Of a DNA stretch of 64,000 nt, positions 51,455 to 62,358 are shown piece after piece. The position numbers and the translations under genes were made by a program. This DNA is from Silene latifolia (taxonomy: Eukaryota; Streptophyta; Magnoliopsida; Caryophyllales; Caryophyllaceae). The stretch is from NCBI RefSeq assembly GCF_048544455.1, contig NC_133534.1, forward strand, positions 223,538,292 through 223,602,291, read 5' to 3'. The notes under the pieces were generated by a model. It saw only the letters and a list, made by a program, of their open reading frames with translations, did not search any database and was not told where the DNA came from. Every line of letters starts with the position of its first letter. The first letter of the stretch is position 1.

Positions 51455-51700
51455 TGCACATCGGTTAAATGTAATGTCCCATGTCCATGACTTTTATATA
51501 GACATGACTTTTATTAAATATCACATGTCCTTTAAAATCAGAAATAATGGACATGTGTTTTTTAACGCAACCGATGTACATATAATTATATGCACATCAG
51601 TTTTTTTGCAAACAACCGATGTGCATGTTATTTACATCGGTTTTCCAGATAATCCGATGTCCATCGACTGATGTCCATAACGAGTTTTGTAGTAGTGAGT

Positions 51701-51934
51701 TTTTTTTAGTTAATTAAATTTAAAACTAATGAAATATGGATGGATTTTTAAAGGAAATAAGTGAATTAAATTAATTCAATATAATAATAAATTGATAATT
51801 CATGTCATATTCATTTGCCAAGTCACATTGTTATTGTCTACGTGGCTTTTTTTTTCATCCCATGTGGCATTGTCTACGTGACATTTTTAGGCTAGCCTTT
51901 TAATAATATTTTATAGATGTTAATTATGATTATT
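51701..51934. repeat. AT-rich repeat related to the flanks of the large nest
   Basis: 51765-51920 aligns with 12470-12568 followed by 41976-42112 and lacks the 29-kb nest. Shared text includes AAGTGAATTAAATTA, CTACGTGGCTTT and GCTAGCCTTTTAAT. Confidence 0.65.
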
Positions 51935-51936
51935 TA

Positions 51937-52082
51937 TGATTCCTCTGTTCCGGTCATTTGTTTGCGTTTGATTTTTTGGAGGATAAAATTGTCCATCAAA
52001 AACATTCATAACATAGAAAGGCAAACAATTGATTGAGACACTCAAAGTGGAATAGGCAAACAAATGACCGAGACAGAAGAAG
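51937..52082. mobile_element. Stowaway-like MITE (Tc1/mariner type)
   Basis: Imperfect inverted ends of about 25 bp share CGGTCATTTGTTTGC (left at 51952, right complement ending near 52071). TA dinucleotides lie at 51935-51936 and 52083-52084. The element is 146 bp and non-coding. Confidence 0.7.
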
Positions 52083-52890
52083 TAAAACTTTTTAATAACT
52101 TTTTATTGAAAATTTTAAAGATAAGTTAAAAAAAAAAAATAATAGTGATTAAACCAACTCCCCACCCCAATAACATCCATAGTATACCATTCATCATTGT
52201 TCTTAGGGTAAATTAATTATTACACCCTTATAAATTACACTTTTCAAAACTATCTACCTTATAAAAAAAATTCAAAATTTATTACCTTACTAAACATTTT
52301 TGCATAAAATTGCTACCATTTCTAGTCTCCGGCCACTTAAAAAGAAATATTCCGACGATGTTTCAAATTTCCTTCTAAAACTTATAATTTTTTACCAAAA
52401 TGCCAATCTTCGTATTTCTATTTCTTTTATCCGTACCCCTGCTCTCCCATCACAAATAGGATTATACATCCAGTTGTACCATAAGCATTGTACAACCAAG
52501 GTTTAAGAATCCGAGTTTATATGTATTCTTTATAAGCTAATTCAAAGTTTATGTTTTTAATGTGTAAATGGATGGGCTCAATACTTTCTAATAAAGCTCG
52601 TATTCTTTAACATAAAACTCGGATACTTTATCACAAAGCTCATATTCTACATTGTACAACATATACAACTAGTTATATAGTCCATAAATTGCTCTCCCAT
52701 ATTCTTATTTGACCTTATTCTACCCAGCTTCTTCATCTACTTGTTCATTTGTTTCTATCATTCCCTCAACAACAATTAACTACAGCAACATCAACTACAA
52801 CAACAAAACCATCAACAACAGGAGGCATCTACAATAACAATAACTAGAAATTAAGCAACAACATCAACAAGAATAACAATAAAAAAATGG

Positions 52891-55418
52891 ATTAGGTCTA
52901 ATTTTGAAGGAAATGTCAATGTAGCAATAAAAATTAGGATAGTTAATTTATATGCTAAATACAAATGAAATTAGGGTTTTAAATTAAAAGGATTAAATTA
53001 TGGTCCATTTCAAACACAATTACAGTCTTGATATCATTCATATATATTGAACAAAAGAGGATTAAATAGCAACCAATTAGGGGATACATCCTTTGTCAAG
53101 GAGCCCAAATGCGAAATCCAGTCGCCGATTGAATTAATTGGTAAAGATGTACAATTTAAGGAGAACAAGTGTTTAAAGAGGAGAGAGAAGTAATTAAGGG
53201 AACAATGAAGGGATTGTGTTACTGAAAGGGTCGTGCTTTTTCACATATAATTTTGGGTTATTTAATGAGATTAATCCATCCTATGTCTTCTCTTCTCAAA
53301 TTACTCTATCCTATGTTTTATCCCATATTAAACTTATCTTTCCACTCATTTTTCTTATATTACACTGTTGGAAGGGCAACCTGTTCAGCAGGTTACTCTT
53401 ATTATTTAGTCATTTGATGAAAACCCATTTACTTCACTCAATCTTTCTAACTTCGCTTCAGCTACTTTTTCATCTCCATTACTCAATTAATTGTACTTTG
53501 CGCCTTCATCTCCATCCTTCATTTTTTTTTTATCATCTCCTGATCTGGGGAAGTTAATTTTTTTCTTAACAAAGGATACTAATTTTCATTCTAGCTTATT
53601 CCTATCATTAGTCCAGCTGACAGCAATGGTGAAGACCGCAATTGAACATCCATTTTAGGCGTTGGTTGATTGTCATGGAGTTTGATGGTGTTGATGTACA
53701 GAAGGGGGCTTGATTCTTCTTCTGGGTTGTTTACCATTGCCATTCCTTCTCCACTTTTCCTTTCAAATACCTCGATTTGATCAATTAAAGATCGCACAGC
53801 CCATCACGCCGTCTACCATCCCCGAACACCATAATCGATCCCCACTCTTACGCCATTGCCCTCGCCGTTACCGTACCGTCGCACACCAGGCCACCATAAT
53901 TGTTCTCCACTACTCTTACGCCCTTGCCCTCGATTTGTTGTTTACATAGCAAAATGTTTCGTGGGATTTTAGCTGGTTGAAATCGATGGAGATGAAGAAG
54001 AAAAAATACCCTTTTAATTATGTGAAGAACTTGGGGAAAATATGGTAAATAAAAGGAGAAAGATAATTAAAGTAAAAAAAAAAGGACTGTTGAAAGCCTG
54101 AAAATGACGAAGGAAAAAAGAAGAAAGAAGAAAGGTGAAGAAGATAATGGAGGGATAAGAAGAGGTATTAAAAAATGAAGGAAACTGGTTTGCAAGTAAC
54201 TCCCACTTGTTACAACAGGTAAACAATAGGTCTGGTGTGATATGAGATAAATGAGTGGAAAAATAAGGTTAATATGAGATAAAATATAGGATGGGGTAAT
54301 CTGAGAAGGGGAGGCATAGGATAGATTAATCCTATTAAATAACCCTATAATTTTTACTCTTTCACATACACATTTTACGACTTTACCCTTGTCATTTTTT
54401 CCCCTACTCCCAATTGATTTTTTCTTTCATCTCCCTCTATTCACCAGCAAGCAGCAACCCTGGCATCCAGCAAGTCGGCAACCCATCCTCCGGCGACCAT
54501 CATCCATTCATACCCTTCTCTGACTACCCTAGTCCGGTATCCGATCTCCCGCACCAATTGTGTTTGTTGAGACTTTGTAATATGTTTGATGCGGTAGCAA
54601 TGCTGGAGTACAGAAAACTCATTGAATTCTTAGATGGTTGACTAATTGCATAAAAACAAGGTCATGAAAACATTAAACGCGGATCAAGCATACGAGAAAT
54701 GTGAATTTCCAAATTGACAATATGATCACTAATTGTGTTTGTTGTTCAATCAATGCCTTACGAATTAGATGGTCCACTTGTTTTAGCCAAATGGTGCTAC
54801 AACGTTATTACATTTTATGATGTTATTTAAGTGAAAGATTTATGTCCTGTTATTCAATTTATTCATGTCGCACCACCTTCTACCCACCGCGGACAATTCA
54901 AAATTACCGCTCACTATCCAGAGCCACCATCTACCATTCTAACCACCACGCTTTCCGCCGACAATAAGCCCTAATTGATAATAATTGATAAACAAGTGAA
55001 CATTAAGTGATAAACCTTAATAATTTATTTGAACAATTAGATTCGATTTTACTAAGTGATATACCCTATTAATAATTCGATTAGATCTAATTTTGAAGGA
55101 AATGTCAATGTAGCAATAAAAATTAGGATAACTAATTTAATTATATACTAAATACAAATGAAATTAGGGTTTCAAATTAAAAGGATTAAATTAGGGTCCA
55201 TTTCAAACACAATTACAGTCTTGAATATCATTCATATTGAACAAAAGAGGATTAAATAGCAACCAATTAGGGGATACATCCTTTGTCAAGGAGCTCAAAT
55301 GCGAAATCCAGTCGTCGATTGAATTAATTAGTAAAGATGTACAATTTAAGGAGAACAAGTGTTTAAAGAGGAGAGAGAAGTAATTAAGGGAACAACGAAG
55401 GGATTCTGTTTACTGAAA
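52891..55418. repeat. Direct repeat of about 338 bp, copies 2.2 kb apart inside MULE-1
   Basis: 52891-53227 and 55080-55418 are about 95 percent identical, from GGTCTAATTTTGAAGG to TTACTGAAA. MULE-2 lies in the spacer, close to the first copy. The repeats could come from duplication or from insertion of a second related element. Confidence 0.8.
53255..54345. mobile_element. Long-TIR Mutator-like element (MULE-2)
   Basis: A perfect 9-bp target duplication TATAATTTT lies at 53246-53254 and 54346-54354. Inverted repeats of roughly 110 bp start GGGTTATTTAAT and share GATTAATC, ATTTTATC and TTTCCACTCATTT. The 1.09-kb element is without transposase. It is nested in MULE-1. Confidence 0.88.
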
Positions 55419-55424
55419 ATTTTC

Positions 55425-56172
55425 ACAATTGCTAAATCTTACACACCATTTTACTACATCCTACACATTTTGTCACTTTTTTCCCCTCATACCCTTTCTC
55501 TTAAAACACAAAAAAAATAACTCTCTCCCCTCAATAGCCCCCATACCCAATGACCCAAACCCCTCCCGCCGGCGCCGCCACCTAGCAACAGTCACCGCCT
55601 CTGGTCCCACCAATTGATGTATCGGAAGTCGGAGATTTCGCCGGTGTCCTTATGTGTTATCGTCTCCTTATTCCCAAAAATAGCACCCCACCATAAAATT
55701 TGAAACCCCACCATTTATGGCTCCAAACCGTCGCCGTCACATCAAAATCGAGACTAATAATGACAGATCTGCAAAAAACGGCGTTGTGGGTCACTATTAG
55801 AGGGAGTTAGCGTGACCGGAGGAGTGCTGGCGTCAGGGTTGTCGTCATCGGAGATATACTAGCATGAGTCCCCTATAATACAATCGATTTGTGTGACGTA
55901 GATTGCATCAGCAAGAGACGTTCTTTTCATTACTGGTAAAATTTTACACACCAGAGAAATTAATGGTCAAATTGGATTCGTCGTTTATGCTCGCCGGAGG
56001 CGTCCCTGACACCGTGAATTTGAAGCAGTAGAACACCAGAAGACGTTCTTCTTTTCTCTCTCTATTAAGGGTTGTTTGTGGGTATGGAATGAGAGGGGCA
56101 AAGTCGAAAAAATTGTAAATTTTATGTAGGATTTAGTAAAAGTGTGTGTAGGATTTAGAAAGTTCCAAAATT
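55425..56172. repeat. Imperfect inverted repeat pair inside MULE-1
   Basis: The left arm (about 55425-55500, AAATCTTACACACC, CATCCTACACA) pairs with the right arm (about 56095-56172, complement AAATCCTACACACA, AAATCCTACAT). It may be a further nested MITE of about 750 bp. No target duplication was identified. Confidence 0.5.
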
Positions 56173-56348
56173 TTAACATATTTATCTATTTAAGTGAAGG
56201 AGTATTTTCGTAAGTTACTCACCGGAAAGGGGTAATGGTAGCAATTTTATGCAAAAATGCTTAGTAAAGTAGTAAATTTAGAAGTTTTTTTATAAGGTAG
56301 TAAGTTTTGAAAAGTGTTATTTATAATGGTGTAATAATTAATTTACCC

Positions 56349-56830
56349 TTATCTTTACTTCGTATTTTTTCAATCGATTTTATTTTCGCATTTCGCGGTA
56401 GACTTCTTTAGTAAACGCAATATTCCTTTGCACTACTCTTCTTACTATTTGCATGCACCTAAAAAAACTTCAAGCCTAACCATCTCAATTTCAAAATTAA
56501 AATATGACATCTCAAATTAATCAAATTTCTCAAGTTATAATAATACGAGTAACTAGAGTGCAAAATATGTACTTGATTCGTTAATAGAAAAATATTATTC
56601 AAAATGATTTCGATTTTGCTAAGTTGTAATAAACTTTGCTAAATTGAGGTTGCCTTAATTTGTAGAAAACTACGACTTTGCTAAGTTGTAATAAACTAGT
56701 AAGACATTGTAAGAATTTGAGAGAATTTCTATGTAAATAACTTTGTTTTTCCAATCGCGTTCCATTTTTTTTGGCTACTCTTGATTCCCGCACTTGCGGT
56801 CGACATGAAAATGGATTTCTGCTTCGCAGT
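56349..56830. other. AT-rich spacer
   Basis: Contains a short repeat, TTTTGCTAAGTTGTAATAAAC, at about 56612 and 56672 with one change. No gene was seen. Confidence 0.45.
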
Positions 56831-57281
56831 CGACGATGGATTGTATATTGTGTTCTGCAGGTGGCATGTATACGACAGATGATCTGGAAGGACTTTTTGG
56901 TAACAGTGCAGTTCTAACGGAAATTCCATCAGGATTGTGGTCATTACTGACGGTTTTTCCGTTAGCACTTGCAAAATTCAATTTTTTGGGCCTATTACAG
57001 GTGACACGTGTGACGGTATATCCGTCAGAAATCCGTCAGTATTGCTTAGTACTGACGATATTCCGTCAGAAGCTCCTTTTGACTGTATGATGGATAATCC
57101 GTCAGTTAGCCATTAGTAAATAGAAATATTGATAGATTTTCCGTCAGGAAGGCGTTTTTAGTGACGAAACGTAGCGACGTACCTTAGTGACGAAATTTCC
57201 ATCAGGATTGCGCTTTTCTGACGGATAAGTAGCGTTCCTGATGGAAAATTTTTGTCGGTAATCCGCACTTTCCTTGTAGTG
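56831..57281. mobile_element. Orphan CACTA transposon end
   Basis: Read on the minus strand from 57281 the sequence starts CACTACAAGGAAAGTGCGG, a CACTA terminus. It is followed by many subterminal words of type CCGTCAG/CTGACGG spread over about 400 bp. No partner end with the same terminus is present in the window, so this is a truncated copy. It belongs to a different family from the element at 48309. Confidence 0.7.
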
Positions 57282-57556
57282 ATGGTTGCTTTTAACTAGT
57301 GTGTGTGTTTTGGTTGGGTGGGGGGGTGCCACCCGGTGCACAACCTCGTGCGGCAGTCACTGTGAAAGTGTTACCATATTTTAGTTACTAGATCGGTTTC
57401 GTCGTGCTTGAGAACTGTTAATAATGATAACGACTCGTTCTCATCCACTATCCAGAAATAAGAGTAAGAGGTAAGTAAGGTCAAGTATTGAGAGGATCTC
57501 TAATCGAAGACCTAGTCCCGTCCGCTCGAAGCAGCTTTTAGTCGAAAACTTTATTG
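57282..57556. other. Spacer between CACTA end and SINE
   Basis: Contains GGTGCCACCCGGTGCAC near 57326, similar in style to the foldback at 7670. No gene. Confidence 0.4.
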
Positions 57557-57728
57557 TTTTTTTTTTGGTCAATCGAAGCGCGCACTTAGTCGCACTACAA
57601 TAGATGTTTTTTTTTTGGTCAATCGAAGCGCACTTAGTCGCATTACAATAGATGGGGGAGGGGGGATTCGAACCTGAGACCTATTGTCCACAATACCTCC
57701 GTCTTAACCACTAGACTAAGACATCTTC
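57557..57728 (-). mobile_element. tRNA-derived SINE with duplicated tail
   Basis: On the minus strand the 5' part has an A box (TTAGTCTAGTGGTTAAGACG) and a B box (GGTTCGAATCC), the Pol III promoter of a tRNA-derived SINE. The 3' part GACTAAGTGCGCTTCGATTG ACC plus A-run occurs twice in tandem, each time followed by about ten A. The element is about 170 bp. No clear target duplication was found. Confidence 0.8.
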
Positions 57729-57912
57729 GGTATAATCTAAAACAATAGAAGTATTACCTCTTATGTATAATCTATGAATTGGGGTATTTTGTGTAGTCTA
57801 GGGTAATTTGAAAGACGAAAGATTAAAAGAAGTGAAATTGTCGTAATATCTCAATCTTATCCACTAAGATTAAAAAAAAATAGATCCAAAAACATTAATA
57901 TCGGCCCAAATA

Positions 57913-57952
57913 CATAGCCGTGCAAAATTGCACGGGTTTAAAACTAGTTATC
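57913..57952 (-). repeat. Helitron-like terminus with CCGTGC hairpin
   Basis: On the minus strand ATAACTAGTTTTAAACCCG is followed by TGCAATTTTGCACGG. The CCGTGCAA/TTGCACGG pair forms a hairpin. It resembles the plus-strand sequence at 9788-9822. The class assignment is tentative. Confidence 0.35.
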
Positions 57953-58041
57953 GTAAATCTCAATCTTATCCACTAAATTAAGACTTGTTTAATGAGACGG
58001 TTTTAACACAGGTAACAAGCGTCTCCCCTTGTTTTAATTAT

Positions 58042-59097
58042 GGGTTATTCTACATGGTAACCCTGTGTTTTTTCAAATTCTTCATGGTAACCCTACTTTT
58101 CAGAGAACACGCATGGTGACCCTCAACTCTGTTAATACTCATTGCCGTGACCCTTAAATTTTTTTCCGTCAATTTTGTCCGTTAAGTATGTGACGTGGCA
58201 AATTGAATTTTGAGATTTTCTATAAGGTAACCCTCTGTTTTTTTAAATCCTACAAAATAACCATATTCATTTTTTTTACAAGATAAACACTCTTAAAAAT
58301 ACTCCCTTAGTTCATAAATTTGTCATTCTTGGTACATTTTTCACTCGATTACTCCAAAAAACGTCAACTCCTAATGTCATCATCTGTTTAAGGTATTATT
58401 ACCATATATTTCCAAAAACCGGGTTCAATAATTAATAAAGAAATCCACTATTAAGTCAATATTTTCAAATGAGTTTCCACTCCTTAATTTTACCCAACTT
58501 TATTGTGTCAATTTATTGTGTAAATTTGTCGAATAGTTGAAGTAAGTTATTATTGTGTTTACAACATTTTTAATTTTGTCGTATTTGATGAGGTTTTGAA
58601 AACAAAAGTTTATTAATTAGATAAATCCTATGAATCAAATTTGGGATTGATTATTATAATGCTCGGAATAGAGTACTTCTACTTGGTATTTAGAATATCT
58701 TATTGGGAATTTTTTGATATTGAACAAAGTTCTTATTGGATTTTTCTTTAAAAACTCGGTTAATTAAAGGGTAATGAGGGTGGATATGACAACTTGGGAG
58801 TAATCGAGTAAAATTGTGAAAAAAAGGATTGATTAAGGGATTATATTTTTATGCACATGTGATCTGTAGAAAAAGTAGGGTTAATTTGTAGAATTTTTAA
58901 AAATATAGGGTTACCTTATAGAAAATCTCAAAATTCAATTGGCCACGTCACACTTAACGGATAAAACTGACGGAAAAAAAGTTAAGGGTCACGGCAATGC
59001 GTATTAACAGAGTTAAGGGTTACCATGTGTGTTCTCTGAAAAGTAGGGTTACCATGTAGAATTTGAGAAAATATAGGGTTACCATGTAGAAAAACCC
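58042..59097. mobile_element. Long-TIR Mutator-like element (MULE-3)
   Basis: A perfect 9-bp target duplication TTTAATTAT lies at 58033-58041 and 59098-59106. Inverted repeats of about 240 bp, near 88 percent identical by eye, begin GGGTTATTCTACATGGTAAC. They include internal direct copies of TACATGGTAACCCT and the block TTGCCGTGACCCTTAA. The 1.06-kb interior is AT-rich and non-coding. It ends about 215 bp upstream of the KOBITO1-like start codon. Confidence 0.92.
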
Positions 59098-59131
59098 TTT
59101 AATTATTTACGTTCCCTACTTCCCTGGTCAG

Positions 59132-59139
59132 TATAAGTG
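59132..59139 (+). promoter_or_regulatory. Possible TATA box of the KOBITO1-like gene
   Basis: AGTATAAGTG lies about 190 bp upstream of the ATG at 59322 and only about 35 bp right of MULE-3. The position is plausible, but it is supported by sequence likeness only. Confidence 0.35.
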
Positions 59140-59321
59140 TATAACACACTTTCTAAACCTTTTGTAATTGTGAATTAATACTCTCTTATTAATTCCCCCA
59201 CTTCCTAGTTCATCAATCGCGTAAGAGTTTCTTTAATTTACCCCAAAAACAAAACAGATTAATTTCTTGTCTTTTCTTTGATGAAATCAAACTCATTTGA
59301 CACCACCTTGATAATTCAACA

Positions 59322-62300
59322 ATGGCGGGTCTTCACCATTCAATAAGACCCAACACATCATTCTCATCAGTTTCTTTACATTTTTCACAACATTTACTCT
59401 ACAAACTTGTATTACTCCTCACTCTTCTCCCTCTTTTCCTTGCCATCTTTGCTTTCTTCCTTCAATGGCGAGGCGACAACAACGGAGACGTCCAGAAATC
59501 ACAATTGTTTTTTTTATCGTCATGAGTTTCCTGGCATGGTTGGCTCCTCGGATCACAATGCTGATAATATTGCCAAGAATTCGTCGTCAATCTCTACTGA
59601 TAATTACGCCCTAAATGTATTAAGACAGAGCAGTTCCCCTGTTTTCCCTTATTTTAGGACATGGGAATTTAATTACAATAATAATTACTCTAATCTTCAA
59701 CCTAAGGTTAATTTCTTTTATTTAGTTTTCGAGTTTTACTCCAATTCTTAATTAATCTCTGGATCAACAACGTAAATTTCGGGTTATATATTACAGATTT
59801 ACACTTGAATTCTTGATTAGATGAACGAGATCATTTAACTTAATTAAGAAATTAATTCTTGATTAGATGAAGGATGATATCATTATTGTAGTTTTAACTT
59901 TTGAAATTAATTCTTAGTTGTTTAAATTGTAGATATTTTGGAAGAAGGCCTATGTTTTGAACCAAACTGCACGAATTTAACTTTGCTTAACTGCCTGGTT
60001 ATGGTTGTTGAAATTGTAGATATGTATCACTTCGAGTACTTCAGCGGGTTTAGAGCAACTTCTTCCATGGATATTCTATCACAAAGTTATTGGCATTACA
60101 AACTTTTTTCTGTTTTTAGAAGGGAAGGCTGCCACCACTAATGTATCTAAAGTTCTCGAATCTATTCAGGCGAGTTTTCTTGACTATCTTACCTAGGGTA
60201 TGTTATTCGTTCCATCGATATTTCATGTATTTCATATCATTTGTTTCACAGGGTGTCAAACTTGTGTTTAGAACTACAGAATTAGAGGATCAACAAGCAA
60301 AGAGGTTAGTTTCGGCTTTTAATCCATGCTTAAAATTTGCGACTTATCATTTTAAGTGTGTACTGTTTAGTTCAACATAAGGTTAATTAATGAACTCAGA
60401 TCACTTCTTTACTTTGCTCTATATGTTGATTATCAGCCGAATATGGAACGAGACTTGGCTGTCAAGTTTCTTCTACAAGCCATGCAACAACGAGTTATTT
60501 GTAAAGCAAACTCTTAATATGAAAATGGCTATAGTCATGGCAAGGGTATGTATGATCAATTTTATCAGTTCAACTACTTTTTAATGTGATTAGTCAGAAA
60601 TTGATTATACAATCTGTAGTGAGTGACTCGCTTTGCTGTACGAATGTGGACTTGTTCTAGGAAGCTGGCATGGACTGGATTTTCCATCTGGACACCGATG
60701 AACTCCTGCATCCTGCAGGAGCTAGAGAGTACTCAATCAGAGAGTTACTGCTAGACATTCCTCGAGATGTTGACATGGTTATTTTCCCTAATTATGTGAG
60801 TAACCATTCAATGCGATCATTTCATTGTTTCAAAATTTTATTAATTTTGTGAGGTAATTAGTAACAAATTGTTTCATTTCAGAAAAGTGCCATTGAGAGA
60901 AATGACATTAAAGAGCCTTTTAGCGAGGTAAATTTATATGCCTCATATCAGCGCGCAACTGTCAAATGCTAGATAGATTAATTCCAAGTCCTTTATTTTC
61001 TGACATCTATCTACTGCTAATCAACGATGTATAGGTTTCAATGTTAAAAAAAAATCATGACCACCTTCCAAGGGATACATACTTTGGGCATTACAGGGAG
61101 GCAACTCGAGGTAATCCAAACTATTTCTTAACTTACGGAAATGGGAAAGCAGCTGCCATAATTAAAGATCATCTTCGCCCCAATGGTGCTCACCGATGGC
61201 ATAACTACATGAAAACACCCAAGTATGTGTTTTATTGCCTCATATCAGCCTACATATTGGATAGACCCATCAAAAAGTCATGTCTATTAGAACTAAAAAT
61301 GTACTCCGTATATGCCTAACATTAATGTTGAGAGGTTCTTGGTAAATTAATGACAGAGAGGTAAAAACGGAAGAGGCTGCAGTTCTGCACTACACGTATT
61401 CAAGATTCTCCGACTTGACATCAAGGCGGGATAGGTGTGGATGTAAGCCTACAAAGGAGGATGTGAAATGATGCTTCATGTTGGAATTTGATAGATCTGT
61501 AAGTTCAATTTTTCTTCATCTTTAGCAAACTCGATTATCTCTTGGCATGCAATAGACCCTCTAAATCTCTAATGTTACTGTTAATGGTGGATATTATTCA
61601 GGCCTTTATCATTGCGTCAACTGCCACCGATGAAGAAATGCTACAATGGTGAGTAATTGGACATTTGCTTTACTTCAACAGTTGAAGTAAATCAACACGA
61701 TACTTACAGAGTTACAGAACAGCAATAGATGATGTTTTGTTACTTGTCTAGTAAAAGTCTCATATGAGACGGTCTTACAACAACTAATTGCGAGACCAAT
61801 CATAATTGAAAGTTGAAACTGAAATGGTTCCTTTTAGTTGTCAAATGATCCTTAATGACAGAAGGGCTAACTCATGGAGTAAAAGGATCATTAGAGAATG
61901 TTTGTTTCTTGAATATATATATCTCAGGTATGAAGAACAGGTGGTGTGGAGTAACAAAACTCTGAGACTTAAACTCTTAAAATACGGCATTCTGACAAGG
62001 ATTTATGCTCCCATGGTAATTGTATCCTTTTGATCATATACCTGTCTTTGTTAGTACAAATGTTCCTTAAACGTTTGTATCAGTTAATATATAGACCGCA
62101 TTTAATTTGACATTTTTTGGTATGTCTTGGCAGGTGATAATCGAGGGATTAAGAGAATCCGGGATTTTTGCTTCAGTTATTGCATCAGCACAGAAAGTTT
62201 CATCAGAAGTCATGAAATCATCGGAGGCCAACAAGACCAAGTCAAGGGAAAAAGTGGAGGTAGGAAGATCATTGTCGAGAAAAGTGCTAGAAATCGAAGG

Positions 62301-62358
62301 GAGTGATGAATTACAGGCAATCCCACCCTTGTCTCCTCCGGGAATTGATTCAATGTGA
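59322..62358 (+). pseudogene. KOBITO1-like glycosyltransferase gene, 11 exons, disrupted as given
   Basis: Exons by GT/AG borders and phase: 59322-59706, 60020-60169, 60252-60304, 60437-60545, 60661-60795, 60883-60927, 61035-61222, 61357-61498, 61602-61648, 61928-62015, 62134-62358. Together they encode about 521 residues if the two defects are ignored, near the family length. The product has one N-terminal membrane anchor (KLVLLLTLLPLFLAIFAFFL) followed by QWRG, then [34 protein letters not shown], the DxD-like [31 protein letters not shown] and [15 protein letters not shown], all close to KOB1/ELD1/ABI8. That protein is needed for cellulose deposition, cell elongation and sugar/ABA response. 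Defects: an extra T in the run 59508-59515 shifts the frame in exon 1, and TGA at 61469-61471 in exon 8 replaces an expected Arg codon. Intron 2 appears to use a GC donor (CAG/GCGAGT at 60170). It is a recent pseudogene or holds sequence errors. Confidence 0.85.

Larger units (their letters stand above)
48309..51697. mobile_element. CACTA (En/Spm) transposon, non-autonomous, with host-gene fragments
   Basis: The ends CACTACTACAAAACTTGT and, inverted, CACTACTACAAAACTCGT are classic CACTA termini. The 3-bp target duplication AGT lies at 48306-48308 and 51698-51700. Subterminal repeats built on ATGGACATCGG and its complement flank both ends (48340-48605 and 51455-51680). No TNP2-type transposase is visible in 3.4 kb, so it depends on a partner. 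The interior holds exon-like segments with splice borders, all on the minus strand, described separately. Confidence 0.92.
52206..56348. mobile_element. Mutator-like element with long terminal inverted repeats (MULE-1), containing MULE-2
   Basis: Inverted repeats of about 125 bp (52206-52330 and 56224-56348) begin GGGTAAATTAATTATTACAC and are about 87 percent identical by eye. They include GCATAAAATTGCTACCATT. The 9-base flanks TTGTTCTTA and TTATCTTTA match at only 6 of 9, so the target duplication is degraded or the boundary is off by a base. No transposase was seen. The 4.1-kb interior has a direct duplication, a nested MULE and an inner inverted repeat. Confidence 0.75.

Noticed and set aside
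54414-54641. Short frame in MULE-1 as a captured gene
   Set aside because: 75 codons, no recognisable domain and no splice context. A chance frame is more likely.
57650-57728. A tRNA gene on the minus strand
   Set aside because: The A and B boxes are present, but the folded acceptor stem is not convincing and the sequence runs into a SINE body with A-tails.
60422-60545. Frameshift suspected in KOBITO1-like exon 4
   Set aside because: I first read a wrong frame. With the exon start at 60437 the product [17 protein letters not shown] is continuous and in phase.
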